Assembly (NCBI GenBank): GCA_037974335.1
Contig: CM075760.1
Span: 4,690,859 to 4,754,858 of the forward strand
Source of the DNA: Prionace glauca
Taxonomy: Eukaryota; Chordata; Chondrichthyes; Carcharhiniformes; Carcharhinidae
DNA: 64,000 nt
Direction of reading: 5' to 3'
Part shown: one piece after another, positions 44,720 to 56,749 of the stretch
How positions within the stretch are numbered: the first letter of the stretch is position 1
Layout: every line of letters starts with the position of its first letter
Made by a program: the position numbers and the translations under genes
The notes under the pieces: model-generated
What the model was told of the DNA's origin: nothing
Seen by the model: only the letters and a program-made list of their open reading frames with translations
Database searches by the model: none

Positions 44720-45430
44720 TTTACGCACACCAACGACATGAAGCAGTAGGCAACTCCCGAAGCAATATCCAAGAGCAGCCCACCACAACCTGCCGCCCGC
44801 ATGCCCCTTGCTGGACTTAAATTGCCGAAGGACAATGTGCAGCGTCCTGCAGTCTGAGTTCCCTGCTGCCTACAGTTGATGAAATCCGCTCCTCCTGTCA
44901 GCGTTTGGCTATGATACTCTGAGAAGCAATGGGAAGCCCGCAATCCGATTCAAACCATTTCCTTTCCTAAGACAAAAACTACTCTGAGCTCCTGATTCTC
45001 ACCCTGAACGGCTGTGAACTCGAAATTCCTCAGGCCAAATGGGACAATTAAGTGATTGACTAAGTATGCAAACTCACAAAATATTAACATGAGTTTTAAC
45101 ATGAGAACTACAGCTTTCAAGTCGTGATGAAAATGGAAGGACGGCGGATTTCCACAGTAAATTGTGATGGAGTATATTGCTTTAACAGTTCACTCTTTTA
45201 TTTACTATTTAAACGGTCATCACCGGCGTAGACTCAGCGAACCTAACAGTATTAGTTTATTTTTCCCTTCTCTCTGATGGTTTTAGCTACTTGCTGATCT
45301 AATTTTAAATTATATTCGCTTCATATCCCCTTCCTTCACCCCTCCAGTTTATATTCACCATTATATCGTCCTGACCTCTATTCATTGTGATTTTATTTAA
45401 TATGTTGTATGGGAACCCACGTTGATTGAC
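44720..45430. other. Mostly unique sequence
   Basis: The first part (to about 44830) is co-linear with the downstream flank of the other family C copies. The remainder shows no gene. Confidence 0.35.
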
Positions 45431-45900
45431 TGTCCTTTATGTATAATCGCAAGGTGTGTGCTTCTGTCAGATGGTTTCTCCATACGCGTATCCTTCCTGA
45501 AATGTAGAGACCAGAACTGGACACGATCTTCTAGTTGAGGCCGAACCAGCCTTTTGCATCCCACCCCTCATTGTACTCAATGCCACTCTATATAAAGTCT
45601 GAGATGCCATGTGCGTTGCTAACCGCTCTTCAATATGTCCTGCTAGATTCAAAATTGCAACATGCGTCCTAGTTCATTCTGCCTCTGCACATGCTTTCAG
45701 ACCATGCCATTAAGCCTATATTGTCACTTTCTCTATCCCTTCTGCCATAATACATCACTTCACGCTTCTCTTTCAGCCACCGTCTGGCTATTCTGTTAAC
45801 CTTTCTAAATCCTGCTGCAATTGATTTCATCAACACTGTTTGTAGCTTCTCGAAATTTGGTTTGATCTGCAAAATTTGACATTTTACTCCATATTCCAGA
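45430..45900 (-). repeat. Old CR1-type LINE fragment
   Basis: Text such as AGACCAGAACTGGACACGAT, AGTTGAGGCCGAACCAGCC and TTTCTAAATCCTGCTGCAAT is the reverse complement of the CR1 coding region, heavily decayed. Confidence 0.7.
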
Positions 45901-46082
45901 ATTCAAATCATTTGCATGTCAAGTACGTTAATAGAATTTGGCAACTTTTGAAAACTTGTTTAAACTTATAGAAATAAAATGTCTCCATCTAATTTAAGCA
46001 TATTGTATACTCTTCAAACGAAACTTATTTCAAAGAAATTTCTCCATGCAATTTAACTAGAAGTTGTCATCTTAAGACAATA

Positions 46083-46366
46083 GTTTAAACTTAATTTATT
46101 ACAAAGTACTTACTCTGCAATGTGGTTACTGTGATAACCCCATAGTCGCCACACTCCAGCGCCACACTCCACTGAGACAGAATTTAGCATGGTTAATGCA
46201 CCTAGCCAGCACAGCTTTCCGACAGTGTGAGGAAACTGAAGGAAACCCACACAGACATGGGAAGAACGTGCTGACTCTGCACAGACAGTGGCTCAAACAG
46301 GGAATTGGACCCAGGTCCCTGACTCTGTGAAGCAGCAGTGCTAACCATTGCGCCACCATCCCGCCC
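46083..46366 (-). repeat. SINE family B, diverged
   Basis: The plus strand contains CCCCATAGTCGCCACACTCC, GGAAACCCACACAGACATGG and GTGCTAACCATTGCGCCACC, a family B copy in reverse orientation. Confidence 0.82.
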
Positions 46367-46734
46367 TACGCCTTGTGAAGTATTTCTATCAAATTGAAGA
46401 TTTTTGTGAACTTTTTGCAATTAAACAAAAGGAATTCCTCTGTAGTATTTGATGGGAGTTGGTCATTTAAAAAAATAGTTACGTTAATTTTCCATAGTAT
46501 TTTCTATGAATGCTCCGTTTTTTGAAAACTAACTAAAGTTATTTAAATAAATGTTTCCATACAATTTATCAATCATTTATCAAGCGTTTGAAAGCTAACT
46601 TGAACTTATTTAAACATTTTTGTGTAGAATGTATGTGGAGTACGTCAGCATTTGTTAAAAAAAGTTCCTTAAACGAAATATATTCATAATATGTGAATCA
46701 AATTGATCAAATTTTGTTTGCATTTATTTAACCT

Positions 46735-47062
46735 TTGAAAAAAGACAGTAGGACTAGGGGGCACAGCCTCAAGATAAAGGGGGGGCGGTTTAGAACAGAG
46801 TTGAGGAGGAACTTCTTCACTCAAAGGGTGGTGAATCTCTGGAATTCTCTGCCCGTTGAAGTGGTGGAGGCTGCCTCGCTAAATATTTTTAAGAAACGGG
46901 TTGATGGGTTTTTGATAAGAGAAGGGATTAAGGGTTATGGGGAGAGGGCGGGAAGGTGGAGCTGAGTCACGACAGATCAGCCATGATCTTATTGAATGGC
47001 GGGGCAGGCTCGAAGGGCCAGATGGCCTACTCCTGCTCCTATTTCTTATGTTATGTTCTTAA
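46735..47062 (+). repeat. CR1-type LINE family A, 3' end
   Basis: It encodes DSRTRGHSLKIKGGRFRTEL to GERAGRWS in one open frame, then the 3'UTR and a TTCTTATGTTATGTTCTTA tail. Confidence 0.92.
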
Positions 47063-47072
47063 AAGCTCACAC

Positions 47073-47145
47073 CGCACCAACTAGGAGTTCGAACCAGAGC
47101 ATTGCACTCCATAAGCAGACGCATTACCCATTACGCCACTGGCCC
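47073..47145 (-). tRNA. tRNA-Arg-like sequence, probably a pseudo-tRNA
   Basis: The 73-nt minus-strand sequence opens GGGCCAGTGGCGTAATGGGT and matches tRNA-Arg(ACG/TCG) closely, including a consensus A box (TGGCGTAATGG). It carries a near-consensus B box (GGTTCGAACTC) and a mostly paired acceptor. The loop where ACG is expected reads TTATGGA, i.e. ATG, and the anticodon and T stems have mismatches. It lies directly after a LINE tail. Transcription is possible but aminoacylation as Arg is doubtful. Confidence 0.6.
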
Positions 47146-47309
47146 ATCTAGTTTACTGCTGTGGCTATTGTTACAAATCTATCCACGCTTAAGCGTGAAG
47201 ACAAGTTACAAAGTTGGCATTTGCCTCATTCATTTACAGTCAACCCTAACTGACCTCGAGCTGATTTACTGAGTTAATACGTTGTTGTGTAATTCGAACC
47301 CCTGTTTCC

Positions 47310-48236
47310 AGCTTGTGGAAATGAGTGATAAAGCAAATTGTGCGGAGGGTGTGGAAAGTCTGCAGAGGGACCTGGATAGGCTGAGCGAGTGGGCGAGGAC
47401 CAGGCAGAAGGAGTACAATGTTAGCAAGTGTAAGGTTATCCACTTCCGCAGAAATAATAGTAGGAGGGGTTACTATTTGAAGGGTGAAAACCTGCAGCAT
47501 GCTACCGTGCAGAGGGACCTGGGGGTCCTTGTGCATGAGTCGCAAAAACCCAGTCCGCAGGTGCAGCAGGTGGTCAGGAAGGCGAATGGGATGTTGGCCT
47601 TTATAGCGAGGGGGATAGAATATAAAATCAGGGAGGACTTGCTGCAACTATACAGGGCACTGGTGAGGCCGCAGCTGGAGTACTGTGTGCAGTTTTGGTC
47701 GCTGCACTTGCGCAAGGATATATTGGCCTTGGAGGGAGTGCAGGGGAGGTTCACTAGGCTGATACCGGAGATGAGGGGATTGGACTATGAAGAGAGATTA
47801 AATAGATTGGGTCTGTACTCATTGGAATTTAGAAGGATGAGGGGGGATCTTATAGAGACGTATAAGATAATGAAAGGGATAGATAGGGTAGAGGTAGAGA
47901 GATTCTCCCCGCTTAGAAAGGATAGCAGGACTAGGGGGCACAGACTCAAAATAACGGGGGGGGGGGGGGATCAGTTTAGATCAGAGTTGAGGAGGAACTT
48001 CTTCACTCAAAGGGTGGTGAATCTCTGGAATTCTCTGCCCACTGAAGTGGTGGAGGCTGCCTCGCTAAATATATTTAAGTCACGGGTAGATAGGTTTTTG
48101 ACAGACAAGGAAATTAAGGGTTATGGGGAGAAAGTGGAAAAGTGGAACTGATCCACTTCAGGTCAGCCATGATCTTATTGAATGGCGGGGCAGGCTCGAT
48201 GGCCTATTCCTGCTCCTATTTCTTATGTTCTTGGTT
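47310..48236 (+). repeat. CR1-type LINE family A variant, long C-terminal frame
   Basis: It is open for about 280 residues from after the FADD motif (MSDKANCAEGVESLQRDLDR) through [38 protein letters not shown] and RRNFFTQRVVNLWNSLPTEV to GYGEKVEKWN. A G13 run at about 47956 lies inside the frame and keeps it open. The RT catalytic part is truncated away. Confidence 0.93.
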
Positions 48237-48424
48237 CTCTGCATGATTAGTCTGGTGATAAAAACTCAACCACTTAACAGGCCCCTCCACTCCACCTCCC
48301 CCCTTCCCCCCAGTGAATCCACTATTGAGTGCTACCTGTATCTCATATCTTACAAGACTATGACACTTGTTCTCACGCATGCCTGAAACTGCATTCCGGA
48401 AACTCTGAAGTATTGAAAATTCAC

Positions 48425-48586
48425 CGAGAGTTAGTCTCCCCTCAATCTGGTTTCCAATGTGGAGTGCCATAAGCAGAGACAAGGGTCATGGGTGGAGAGG
48501 GGACTCACAATGTTGAAATGGTGGCACGGGCTCGTTGGGCCGAAGGGCCTGTTTCCCGTGCAGTGTTGTTCTTTGTTCTTTTTGTT
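48425..48586 (+). repeat. SINE family C 3' end
   Basis: It contains CGAGAGTTAGTCTCCCCTCA, GGGCTCGTTGGGCCGAAGGG and the tail TTGTTCTTTGTTCTTT. It is 5'-truncated. Confidence 0.82.
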
Positions 48587-48925
48587 TTGAGAAGAGAATG
48601 GACTAGGGGACACAGCCTCAAGATAAAGGGGGGGGGGGGGTGGTTTAGAACGGAGTTGAGGAGGAACTTCTTCACTCAAAGGGTGGTGAATCTCTGGAAT
48701 TCTCTGCCCGTTGAAGTGGTGGAGGCTGCCTCGCTAAATATTTTTAAGACGCGGGTTGATGGGTTTTTGATAAGAGAGGGGATTAAGGGTTATGGGGAGA
48801 GGGCGGGAAGGTGGAACTGAGCCACGACAGATCAGCCATGATCTTATTGAATGGTGGGGCAGGCTCGAAGGGCTAGATGGCCGACTCCTGCTCCTATTTC
48901 TTATGTTATTATGTTCTTATGTAAA
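48587..48925 (+). repeat. CR1-type LINE family A, 3' end with G run
   Basis: Joined directly to the preceding SINE tail, it has an 11-G run (about 48628) at the codons for GG in KIKGG. After it come the normal C terminus and 3'UTR. Confidence 0.92.
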
Positions 48926-49314
48926 TAAATGCTCCGAGTTTGACTGGGTAAACACATTAACAAATCAATGAGTAGCTACAGATGCAGGTCTGGGGTTCGG
49001 AGGGGTATAGCGAACAGGTCACCTCCTGGCTTCACAAAGCCTGTCCACCATCTACAAAGTACAGTTAAAAGTGCTGGACTACTCGCCACTTGCCTGGAAG
49101 ACAAGTGTGGGAAATTACCTTAGTTAGTCTTTTTCAAATCCAAGAGCACATCCACCTGGGAATTCCCCTTCCAATCACTCATCGTCCCGACTTGGAAACT
49201 TAGTACTGTTCCTTCACTGTCATTGAGACAACAACTTGGAATTTCTTCCCTAATAGTACTGTGAGCTGCACCTATACCACTGGGCTGCAGGGATTGAAGA
49301 AGACCGCTTTCTCA

Positions 49315-50337
49315 AGAGCAAGGAGGTCAGTCACCAGTGGGGTGCCCCAGGGATCTGTTCTGGGACCCTTGTTGTTTGTCATTTTCATAAATGACCTGGA
49401 TGAGGAAGTGGAGGGATGGGTTAGCAAGTTCGCTGATGACACGAAGGTCGGTGGTGTTGTGGATGGTCTGGAAGGATGTCAAAAGTTGCAGCAGGACATA
49501 GATAGGATGCAGGAATGGGTGGAGAAGTGGCAGATGGACTTCAACGCGGATAAATGTGTAGTCGTCCATTTCGGCAGAACCAACGGGATGAACGAGTACA
49601 CTATCAAGGGCAGGAGTCTTAGTAGCGTTGAAGAGCAGAAGGATCTCGGGGTCCGGGTCCACAGGACTCTTAAATCGGCCTCGCAGGTGGAGGAGGTGGT
49701 CAAGAAGGCGTATGGTGTACTGGCCTTCATTAATCGAGGGATTGAGTTTAGGAGTCGGGAGGTAATGCTGCAACTTTACAGGACCCTTGTCAGGCCTCAT
49801 TTGGAGTACTGTGCGCAGTTCTGGTCGCCTCACTATAGGAAAGACGTAGAAGCTATTGAAAGGGTACAGAGGAGATTTACAAGGATGTTGCCTGGACTGG
49901 GAGGCATGCCTTATGAAGATAGGTTGAGGGAGCTGGGACTCTTTTCCCTGGAGAGACGAAGGTTGAGAGGCGACCTGATAGAAGTTTATAAAATGTTGAG
50001 AGGAATAGATAGGGTGGACTCTCAGAGGCTATTTCCCCGGGTTGAAATGGTCGCTACGAGAGGACACAGATTTAAGGTGCGGGGAGGGAAGTACAGAAGT
50101 GATGTTAGGGGTAAGTTTTTCACTCAGAGGGTGGTGAGTGAATGGAATCGGCTGCCGTCATCGGTGGTGGAGGCGAACTCGCTGGGGTCTTTTAAAAGAC
50201 TTCTGGATGAGTATATGGGGTTTAATGGGATTGGGGGTTATAGATAGGTCTATAGATTGGTGGGGTTGATGTGATCGGCGCAACTCGAGGGCCGAAGGGC
50301 CTGTTTGTGCTGTAATGTTCTATGTTCTATGTTCTAA
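49315..50337 (+). repeat. CR1-type LINE family B, longest open frame in the window
   Basis: It encodes about 310 residues with no break: [20 protein letters not shown], then the catalytic [48 protein letters not shown], and RRLRGDLIEVYKMLRGIDRV to MGFNGIGGYR. It includes the RT palm YADD-equivalent (FADD) and the whole C-terminal region, but the RT fingers and endonuclease are missing, so it is a dead 5' truncation. It ends in TTCTATGTTCTATGTTCTA. The frame is nearly identical to the copies at 19591 and 21296, which points to recent activity of this family. Confidence 0.94.
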
Positions 50338-50621
50338 ACGGATATGGGCAGGAATTGTTGGCCTAGCCAGCGACGTTCACATCCGTGGGTACATAAAAAA
50401 AATCACCCAGCCAACTGCCTGAACCCACAACTTTGGAGTACCTGAACAGGTGAATGGGAATAAAATGAATGCCCGCTTACATAGAAGAACACTATTGAAA
50501 ATGTTTTGATTTTCTAGCAAGTGTGTGCTGTGCTGAAAGATTCCCTGCAGCATTTGCTCAGTTTCTAAAACCAAACTCTATGTGATCCAATCCCGCCCCC
50601 TCCCATGCTTCTCATCTTTTC

Positions 50622-51085
50622 TTTATTCATTCCTCAGGGATTGGGAGTCCCTGGCTGACCAGAATTTATTTCCTATCCCTCGCTGCCCTTGAAAAGTTGG
50701 TAGGGAACTCCCAACTTGAAACGTTCAGTCCACTTGCTGTGGGTTGGCCCACCGTGCTATTAGGGACGAAATTTCAAGGATTCTGACCCAGCGACTGTGA
50801 AGGAGCTGTGATATATTTCCAAGTCAGGACGGTGAATGACTTGAAAGGGAATTTGCAGATGACGGTTTTCGCATGTATCTGCTGGCTTTGTCCTTCTGGC
50901 TGGAAGTGGTAGTGGGTTTGGAAGGTGCTGTCTTTGATGAACTGCTTCAGTGCATCTTGTCGATAGTACTCACTGCTGCTACGGACCGTCGGCGGTGGAA
51001 TGAGTTGATGTTTGTGGATATGGTGCCGATCCAGTGCTGCTGACTTTAGTGTGTAAACTGACTGAGACAACAGGGTGTTCAGGTT
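50622..51085 (+). repeat. Dispersed repeat R, long copy
   Basis: It shares CCCTTGAAAAGTTGGTAGGG, TTCTGACCCAGCGACTGTGA and GATATATTTCCAAGTCAGGA with 40797-41010, and TGGTTTTGGAAGGTGCT-like text with 54736-55240. It has no significant open frame. Confidence 0.7.
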
Positions 51086-51687
51086 TCACTGATAGGCTTA
51101 GGTTTGAGACGTAGGTCAACACTGAATTTAGAGTATCCGGGGGAAAGATGGAATTGTATCCTCAGACAAATAACACACAAATCTTTGCCCTCTCAAGTAG
51201 ACTAGGCTGTGCAATAGCCCCATCCTGCATTGTACCAGCTGTCAATACACTCTGACCATGCTCATACCCTGCTCATTTCCCTCATGTAAACACAGACGTT
51301 CAAACAAGCATTGCTCGTTCATGCAAACTGAATATTAACATGCAAAGCATGTTATTTATGCCATATTGTTGACATTTATAATCTGAAAGGTAATAATTAT
51401 CATTAAGCGCCTATTCACATAGCCTTCTGGCGATCAATACCTCTCTTAATGTATCTGTTGTGACAGTCTACGCTCTCTGCTTGTCCCTATATCCACGTTT
51501 CGCTCTGCACTTTATTTCCAAACAATTATTGTCGTCTGTATTTACCTTAAAGCTAAACAATTCACCATCACTCTATCTATCTTACCGTGGACATCTATCT
51601 ACCCGTGTCTCTCTATTAAATTACATTTTTCTCGTTATCCGTATTGCAATAGATCAGTTTATCTACCCATTTAAATATGTATGTTTG

Positions 51688-51765
51688 TTTGTGTGTGTGC
51701 ATGCGTGCGTGCATGTGTATGTGTGTGTGTGTATGTGTGTGTGTGTACGCGCACGTCTGTGCACA
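51688..51765. repeat. (GT)n microsatellite, interrupted
   Basis: Alternating TGTGTG/TGCGTG/TGTATG blocks can give purine-pyrimidine alternation. Confidence 0.9.
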
Positions 51766-52084
51766 TGTGTATGGAAGAGAGGGGGGAGAGAATGCATTGA
51801 TGTACAGGAGGACAGGGAATGGAACTTTCAAATGTGTACTCACACTTAGCAGGGTTACAGAGTATTTAATAACATGACCTGTGTTGGAGAACTTCAACTA
51901 CAGCAAGCTTAACTAATAAATATAAAAATATAAAGGCCTGAGGTCACATAGCAATCAACACAAGGATAGCTTCTTCCCTGCTATTAAATGTTTGAATCGA
52001 CCTGCCTTGCATTCAGTTGATCTTTCTCTACACCCTAGCTATAAATGCAATAGTACATTCTGCACTTTCTTGTTTCCTTCTCTA

Positions 52085-52220
52085 TAGTTTTATAGGTATT
52101 ATGGATGAAAAGGGATTGGTTTAGGTTAGTGGGTCATTGTTTTGTAACTGGTCGGCGCAACATCGTGGGCCGAATGGCCTGTTCTGCGTTGTAATGTTCT
52201 ATGTTCTATATGTTCTATAT
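52085..52220 (+). repeat. CR1-type LINE family C, 3' end only
   Basis: GATGAAAAGGGATTGGTTTA and CGCAACATCGTGGGCCGAAT match the end of the longer family C copy at 57453-58168. The tail is TTCTATGTTCTATATG. Confidence 0.85.
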
Positions 52221-52532
52221 AAACGGTGTATAGCACGCAGAAAACAATATTTTTCACTGTATGCTAATACATTAAGGGAATTTTCGACATCACTATGTCC
52301 CCAAGCCAAAGAGGATGGAAATGCTGCTGAGCCTGATTCTTGAGAAATAGGTGGGCCCAGTGGATCTAGAGAGGCAGAATATTTAGAGGACAATATCAAA
52401 GGATTCAAATTGATTTGAGAGAAAATGACAAGGAACACCCTAGCGTCACAATCATTAATGGAAGGAGGGGCATGCACACGGTGGGTCGTGCGTGGGCTGC
52501 TCTTGGATGTTTCGAGACTGGCCTAGTACTTC

Positions 52533-52908
52533 GCGTCGTTGTGTGTGCTTAAAACTGGACCAGCGGATGGGCACCACAACAGCTCAGTGACTATCACTGC
52601 TAGCTGTGCAGATACATGGATTTGGGCCAGTGTCTGTGGCAGTTTGTGCATTCTCCCTGTGGTTGCGTGGGTTTCCTCCGGGTGCTCCGGTTTCCTCCCA
52701 CACCCCAAATATGTGCTCTTAGGCGGATTGGTGAAACAAATTGTCCCTAAACTATTCTCCCCTGAATCTGGTTTCCAATGGGGGTACCATACGCATACAC
52801 ACGGGTCAAGGTAGGTGAAGGAAAATGCTTTGTTAAGATGGTGGCACGGGCTCGTTGGGCCGAAGGGCCTGTTTCCCATGCTGGGTTGTTCTTTGTTCTT
52901 TGTTCTTG
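52533..52908 (+). repeat. SINE family C, plus orientation
   Basis: It has the flanking-like 5' part (CTTAAAACTGGACCAGCGGA), the body (GTTTGTGCATTCTCCCTGTG) and the 3' end GGGCCGAAGGGCCTGTTTCC with TTCTTTGTTCTTTG tail. Confidence 0.87.
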
Positions 52909-53039
52909 TTGACAGACTTTGACAGGACAACAAAAAAAATCTGCTGGAAATTATTTGGGATGAACGACTGTCAGGCAATAATTTTAATGGATGGCTCGGC
53001 TGCTGATGAAAACGAGACGATTCATTCAATAATAAATCA

Positions 53040-53300
53040 AATCAAATAATGAAATTAAATTCTGCTGATCAGTTTTGAGCACAAGAAGTGCCTCAACTAC
53101 TTTCTGTAATCTGGACAGCAGTTTCTTCCTGGATGAAGTCAGTTGGAAAGTTATTATCCAACACCTCAGCCATGCAGATTGCACCCATGTGTGAATCCCC
53201 TCTGAGATTAATAATAGGCCCCACTCCTTCGTTAACAAATCTGTCGTTACTGTTACAGTTGCAGATAATTTTGGATTGATTTTGTGACTGATTCTTCCCA
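53040..53300 (-). repeat. CR1-type LINE fragment between endonuclease and RT
   Basis: On the minus strand text like AEVLDNNFPTDFIQEE corresponds to the NNFFxSVFTQE region that precedes RT in CR1 ORF2. It is short and diverged. Confidence 0.5.
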
Positions 53301-53477
53301 TATTTGTAATTTTACTTTTTTGTTTAACCTTCTTTGTTGAGTCTGATTCTCAATCCTGTCACAGTGGGCATCAATCATATCCACCCTTCCCCTGATTCGT
53401 CTAATTATCTACCCCTTCCTCACGCAAGATGCTCAGGGTGCATTTTCCCACATGGGAATGTGCCTTGCATGAACCAT

Positions 53478-53814
53478 GGGCGGCACGGTAGCACAGTGGT
53501 TAGCACTGCTGCTTCACAGCTCCAGGATCCTGGGTTCGATTCCCGGCTCGGGTCACTGCCTGTGTGGAGTTTGCACATTCTCCTCGTGTCTGCGTGGGTT
53601 TTCTCCGGGTGCTCCGGTTTCCTCCCACAGTCCAAAGATGTGCGGGTTAGGTTCATTGGCTATGCTAAAATTGCCCCTTAGTGTCCTGGGATGTGTAGGT
53701 TAGAGGGATTAGCAGGTAAATGTGTAGGGATATGGGGATAGGGTCTGGGTGGGATTGTGTTCGGTGCAGACTCGATGGGCCGAAGGGCCTGTTTCTGCAC
53801 TGTAGGGTTCTATG
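53478..53814 (+). repeat. SINE family A, full length
   Basis: It runs GGGCGGCACGGTAGCACAGT to GTAGGGTTCTATG with intact A and B boxes. It is very similar to the copies at 574 and 60225, which suggests recent activity. Confidence 0.93.
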
Positions 53815-53821
53815 CATCTCA

Positions 53822-54068
53822 TTTTCATCAGTTTAGTATCCTGGGGTGTGATAAATTAGAGGGATTAGCAGGGTAACTAAGCAGGGATAGGGCCTGGTTG
53901 GGATTGGTGCCATGGTGGACGCAAAAGGGCTGAATAACCTTCTATATGGGGTTTAATGGGATTGGGGGTTATAGATAGGTCTATAGATTGGTGGGGTTGA
54001 TGTGATCGGCGCAACTCGAGGGCCGAAGGGCCTGTTTTTGCTGTAATGTTCTATTTTCTATGTTCTAC
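53822..54068 (+). repeat. SINE fragment followed by LINE family B 3' end
   Basis: 53822-53945 is a diverged 3' part of a family A/B SINE (TAGTATCCTGGGGTGTGATA). 53944-54068 is the last 125 bp of LINE family B (ATATGGGGTTTAATGGGATT to TTCTATTTTCTATG). Confidence 0.82.
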
Positions 54069-54069
54069 A

Positions 54070-54735
54070 CTGCAGGGCTTCTGTGGTGTGGAGGATCGAC
54101 GTTAGTGCAAACAAGATGTTTCGGGCAATCCCCTGCCCAGGTGGAAAAATATCAAGCAGGTGCTGGGATTCGCGGCTTTTTATAGTTGTTGATAGGAAAT
54201 TGGTACAATTACATTACTGGTCCCTGCCATCAGGTCTTCCAGCTCCTCCTTAATGCCACATTTGAATTGATTACTGATATTAGTCGCACCATGAATTATC
54301 GATCGGATTTTCTGTGTACCGTTCAAACTTGGCTAAGTACAGAAGTCTTTAAGTCCTCCTCACTGTCCTGTTATTTTGGATAGTAGTTCAGGCTGTGAAC
54401 CCAATAGGGCCTGGGGTCACTGAAATCCCTGTCATCTCAATTTGTCCCTTTGGCATTTTTACAAATTTCAGTAATCAGCTGCCATTATGATCTATATATC
54501 CCAATACAATCCGAGCACTTATCCTATTGAATCTGTATACACTCTGATATCCAGGCTCAGTCCGTGTTATGTTAGGTTTTGGCACACACTGCAATGTCAA
54601 TACACTGATGCTGACATAGAGAATTTTCCAGTTCTCTATATGAGCTGGACATAGGCTTATGTTTTCATTCAAAGGCAGGTATTGTGCCCTTGATATTTGT
54701 ACCAATTAACATGCTATTTCTAATAGTTTGTTGGT
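54070..54735. other. Unique sequence, nothing recognised
   Basis: No gene or repeat could be supported between the LINE tail and dispersed repeat R. Confidence 0.3.
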
Positions 54736-55240
54736 TTACATGATGTGGACTGGCTCTGCGAGGGCAGCATTTATTGTCCATGCCAAATTTCCCTCGAGAA
54801 GTTGTTGGCGAGGGACCTTATTGCGTCGTTGTAGACCTTTTAGTGAAGAAATACTCACATTGCTCTCCTCAAGGAACATGCAATTTTTGTACTCTATCAA
54901 AGTGACTTTAGTATAATTACAAGTCTGAATGATGTGTTGCTTGAATTAGAATTATAATGGTGGCTATTATCATGCAACTTCTGCCTTTCTACCTCTAGGT
55001 AGATTAGAAGCCGTGGCTTTGGAAGGTGCTTTTACAACAGCCTCGCTGAGTATCTACAATCACATTTTGATGATACGTATTGTTGCTACCATGCAGCGTT
55101 GAAGGGTTTTGTGAATATTTGATGTACGGCAATCAAGTGGCCTGTTTTGTCTTTGGAGGTGTGGAGCTTCTTGAGTTTTGTTGGAATTGCACTCATCCAC
55201 TAACGTGGAAATATTCCCTCAAACTCCTTCGCTGTAGTAT
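54736..55240 (+). repeat. Dispersed repeat R, diverged copy
   Basis: It contains GCAGCATTTATTGTCCATGC, CCCTCGAGAAGTTGTTGGCG and GGCTTTGGAAGGTGCTTTTA, and matches the 50622 copy in order. Confidence 0.6.
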
Positions 55241-55466
55241 TCCCAGCCTGTGACCTACCATTGCATACACTGTATATGTGGCCAGTCTGGTTCACTTGGA
55301 AAGCAAATATCCAACATCCGCTTATCGGTTATTCCAACTATACAGCTTTGTAAAAAAAATGCTATGGATAGAATTAAAAACTTCAGAATAGGCAGAATAT
55401 TTACATACCAGAGGCCATTCGGAAAAAATAGAGAATTTGTTGTATGAATGCCAGTCAGTATATTGA

Positions 55467-56092
55467 TAGTCTTGCTGCAGCTGTATAGGGCATTGGTGAG
55501 GCCGCAGCTGGAGTACTGTGTGCAGTTTTGGGCGCCGCATCTGCGCAAAGATATTTTGGCCTTGGAGGGAGTGCAGAGGAGGTTTATTAATTGATTCCTG
55601 AGTTGAGGGCGTTGAGCTATGAGGAGTGGCTGAATAAACTGGGCTTGTACTCGTTAGAGTTTAGAAGAATGAGGGGAGATCTCATTGAGACGTATAAGAT
55701 GATGATTGGGATGGATAGCATAGAGGTGGAGAGACTCTTCCCGCTCAGAAAGGACAAGTAGGACTAGGGGACACAGCCTCAAGATAAAGGGGGGTGGGCG
55801 GTTTAGAACGGAGTTAAGGAGGAACTTCTTCACTCAAAGGGTGGTGAATCTCTGGAATTCTCTGCCCGTTGAAGTGGTGGAGGCTACCTCACTAAATATT
55901 TTTAAGACGCGGGCTGATGGGTTTTTGATAAGAGAGGGGATTAAGGGTTATGGGGAGAGGGCGGGAAAGTGGAACTGAGCAGTGACCGATCAGCCATGAT
56001 CTTATTGAATGGCGGGGCAGGCTCGAAGGGCTAGATGGCCTACTCCTGCTCCTACTTCTTTTGTTCTTATGTTATGTTCTTATGAATCTGTG
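55467..56092 (+). repeat. CR1-type LINE family A
   Basis: It starts AGTCTTGCTGCAGCTGTATA and covers [20 protein letters not shown] to the tail TTCTTATGTTATGTTCTTATG. A stop lies in the middle (LIN-stop) and one frameshift near 55755. Confidence 0.92.
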
Positions 56093-56389
56093 GCTTGTAC
56101 AGACGAGAAATTAGCTTGCTTCACCCGCATTTTAAAATTAAAAAAATCAAAAAGTTCTCACTAACTTTGCAAAAATTCGCTAAAACTCCATAATTGGAAA
56201 CAAGTTGAAGGGATTGAAATGGGAAAAGTGTTAATGCATTTTGTACCGTGAAGGAGGGAAAGGGTTAATGGCTTTTGTGCCTAGAATACAATCACAAAAA
56301 TAACCCTTCATCATGGCTGATCGTCCCTGGTTTATATTTCTCCTGGCGTTAATGTAAATTACTTGTTGATGTCTTTCATTCTTTAACTC

Positions 56390-56745
56390 TCAGAAAGACA
56401 AATGGTCAAATGTGTATGTAAAGACAGATGGTCAGGTGTGCATGTTATTTTGCAGGCAGAAGCCACAATCACACAAATAACGTCAAAGACAGAGATGTCG
56501 ATGCAGTCGCTGGCATTATAATTGAAGAAGGAAGATCGGAGATGTTGACCAGAATTGGAAGTGTGTCATGTTTGTTACTAAGACTCATGATGTATAAATA
56601 CCCGCTTGTATTTGTGTTCCATGAGAAACCCTGCAGTCCATTCTTAAGAACTAGTTCTCCCAAACCTCTGTAATAAAATCCAGAGCTTTGAAATAAAAAC
56701 CACTGTATTTTGACTCACTAACAGCCTCAGACGTATTATTTTACC
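56390..56745 (+). mobile_element. Possible solitary LTR-like fossil
   Basis: A TATA-like ATGTATAAATACCC (near 56588) is followed by two AATAAA signals (56671 and 56690) and a short segment ending CTGCA. The order is that of a retroviral LTR. No TG start, target duplication or internal region was found. The call is weak and an ordinary promoter-like coincidence is possible. Confidence 0.22.
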
Positions 56746-56749
56746 TGCA

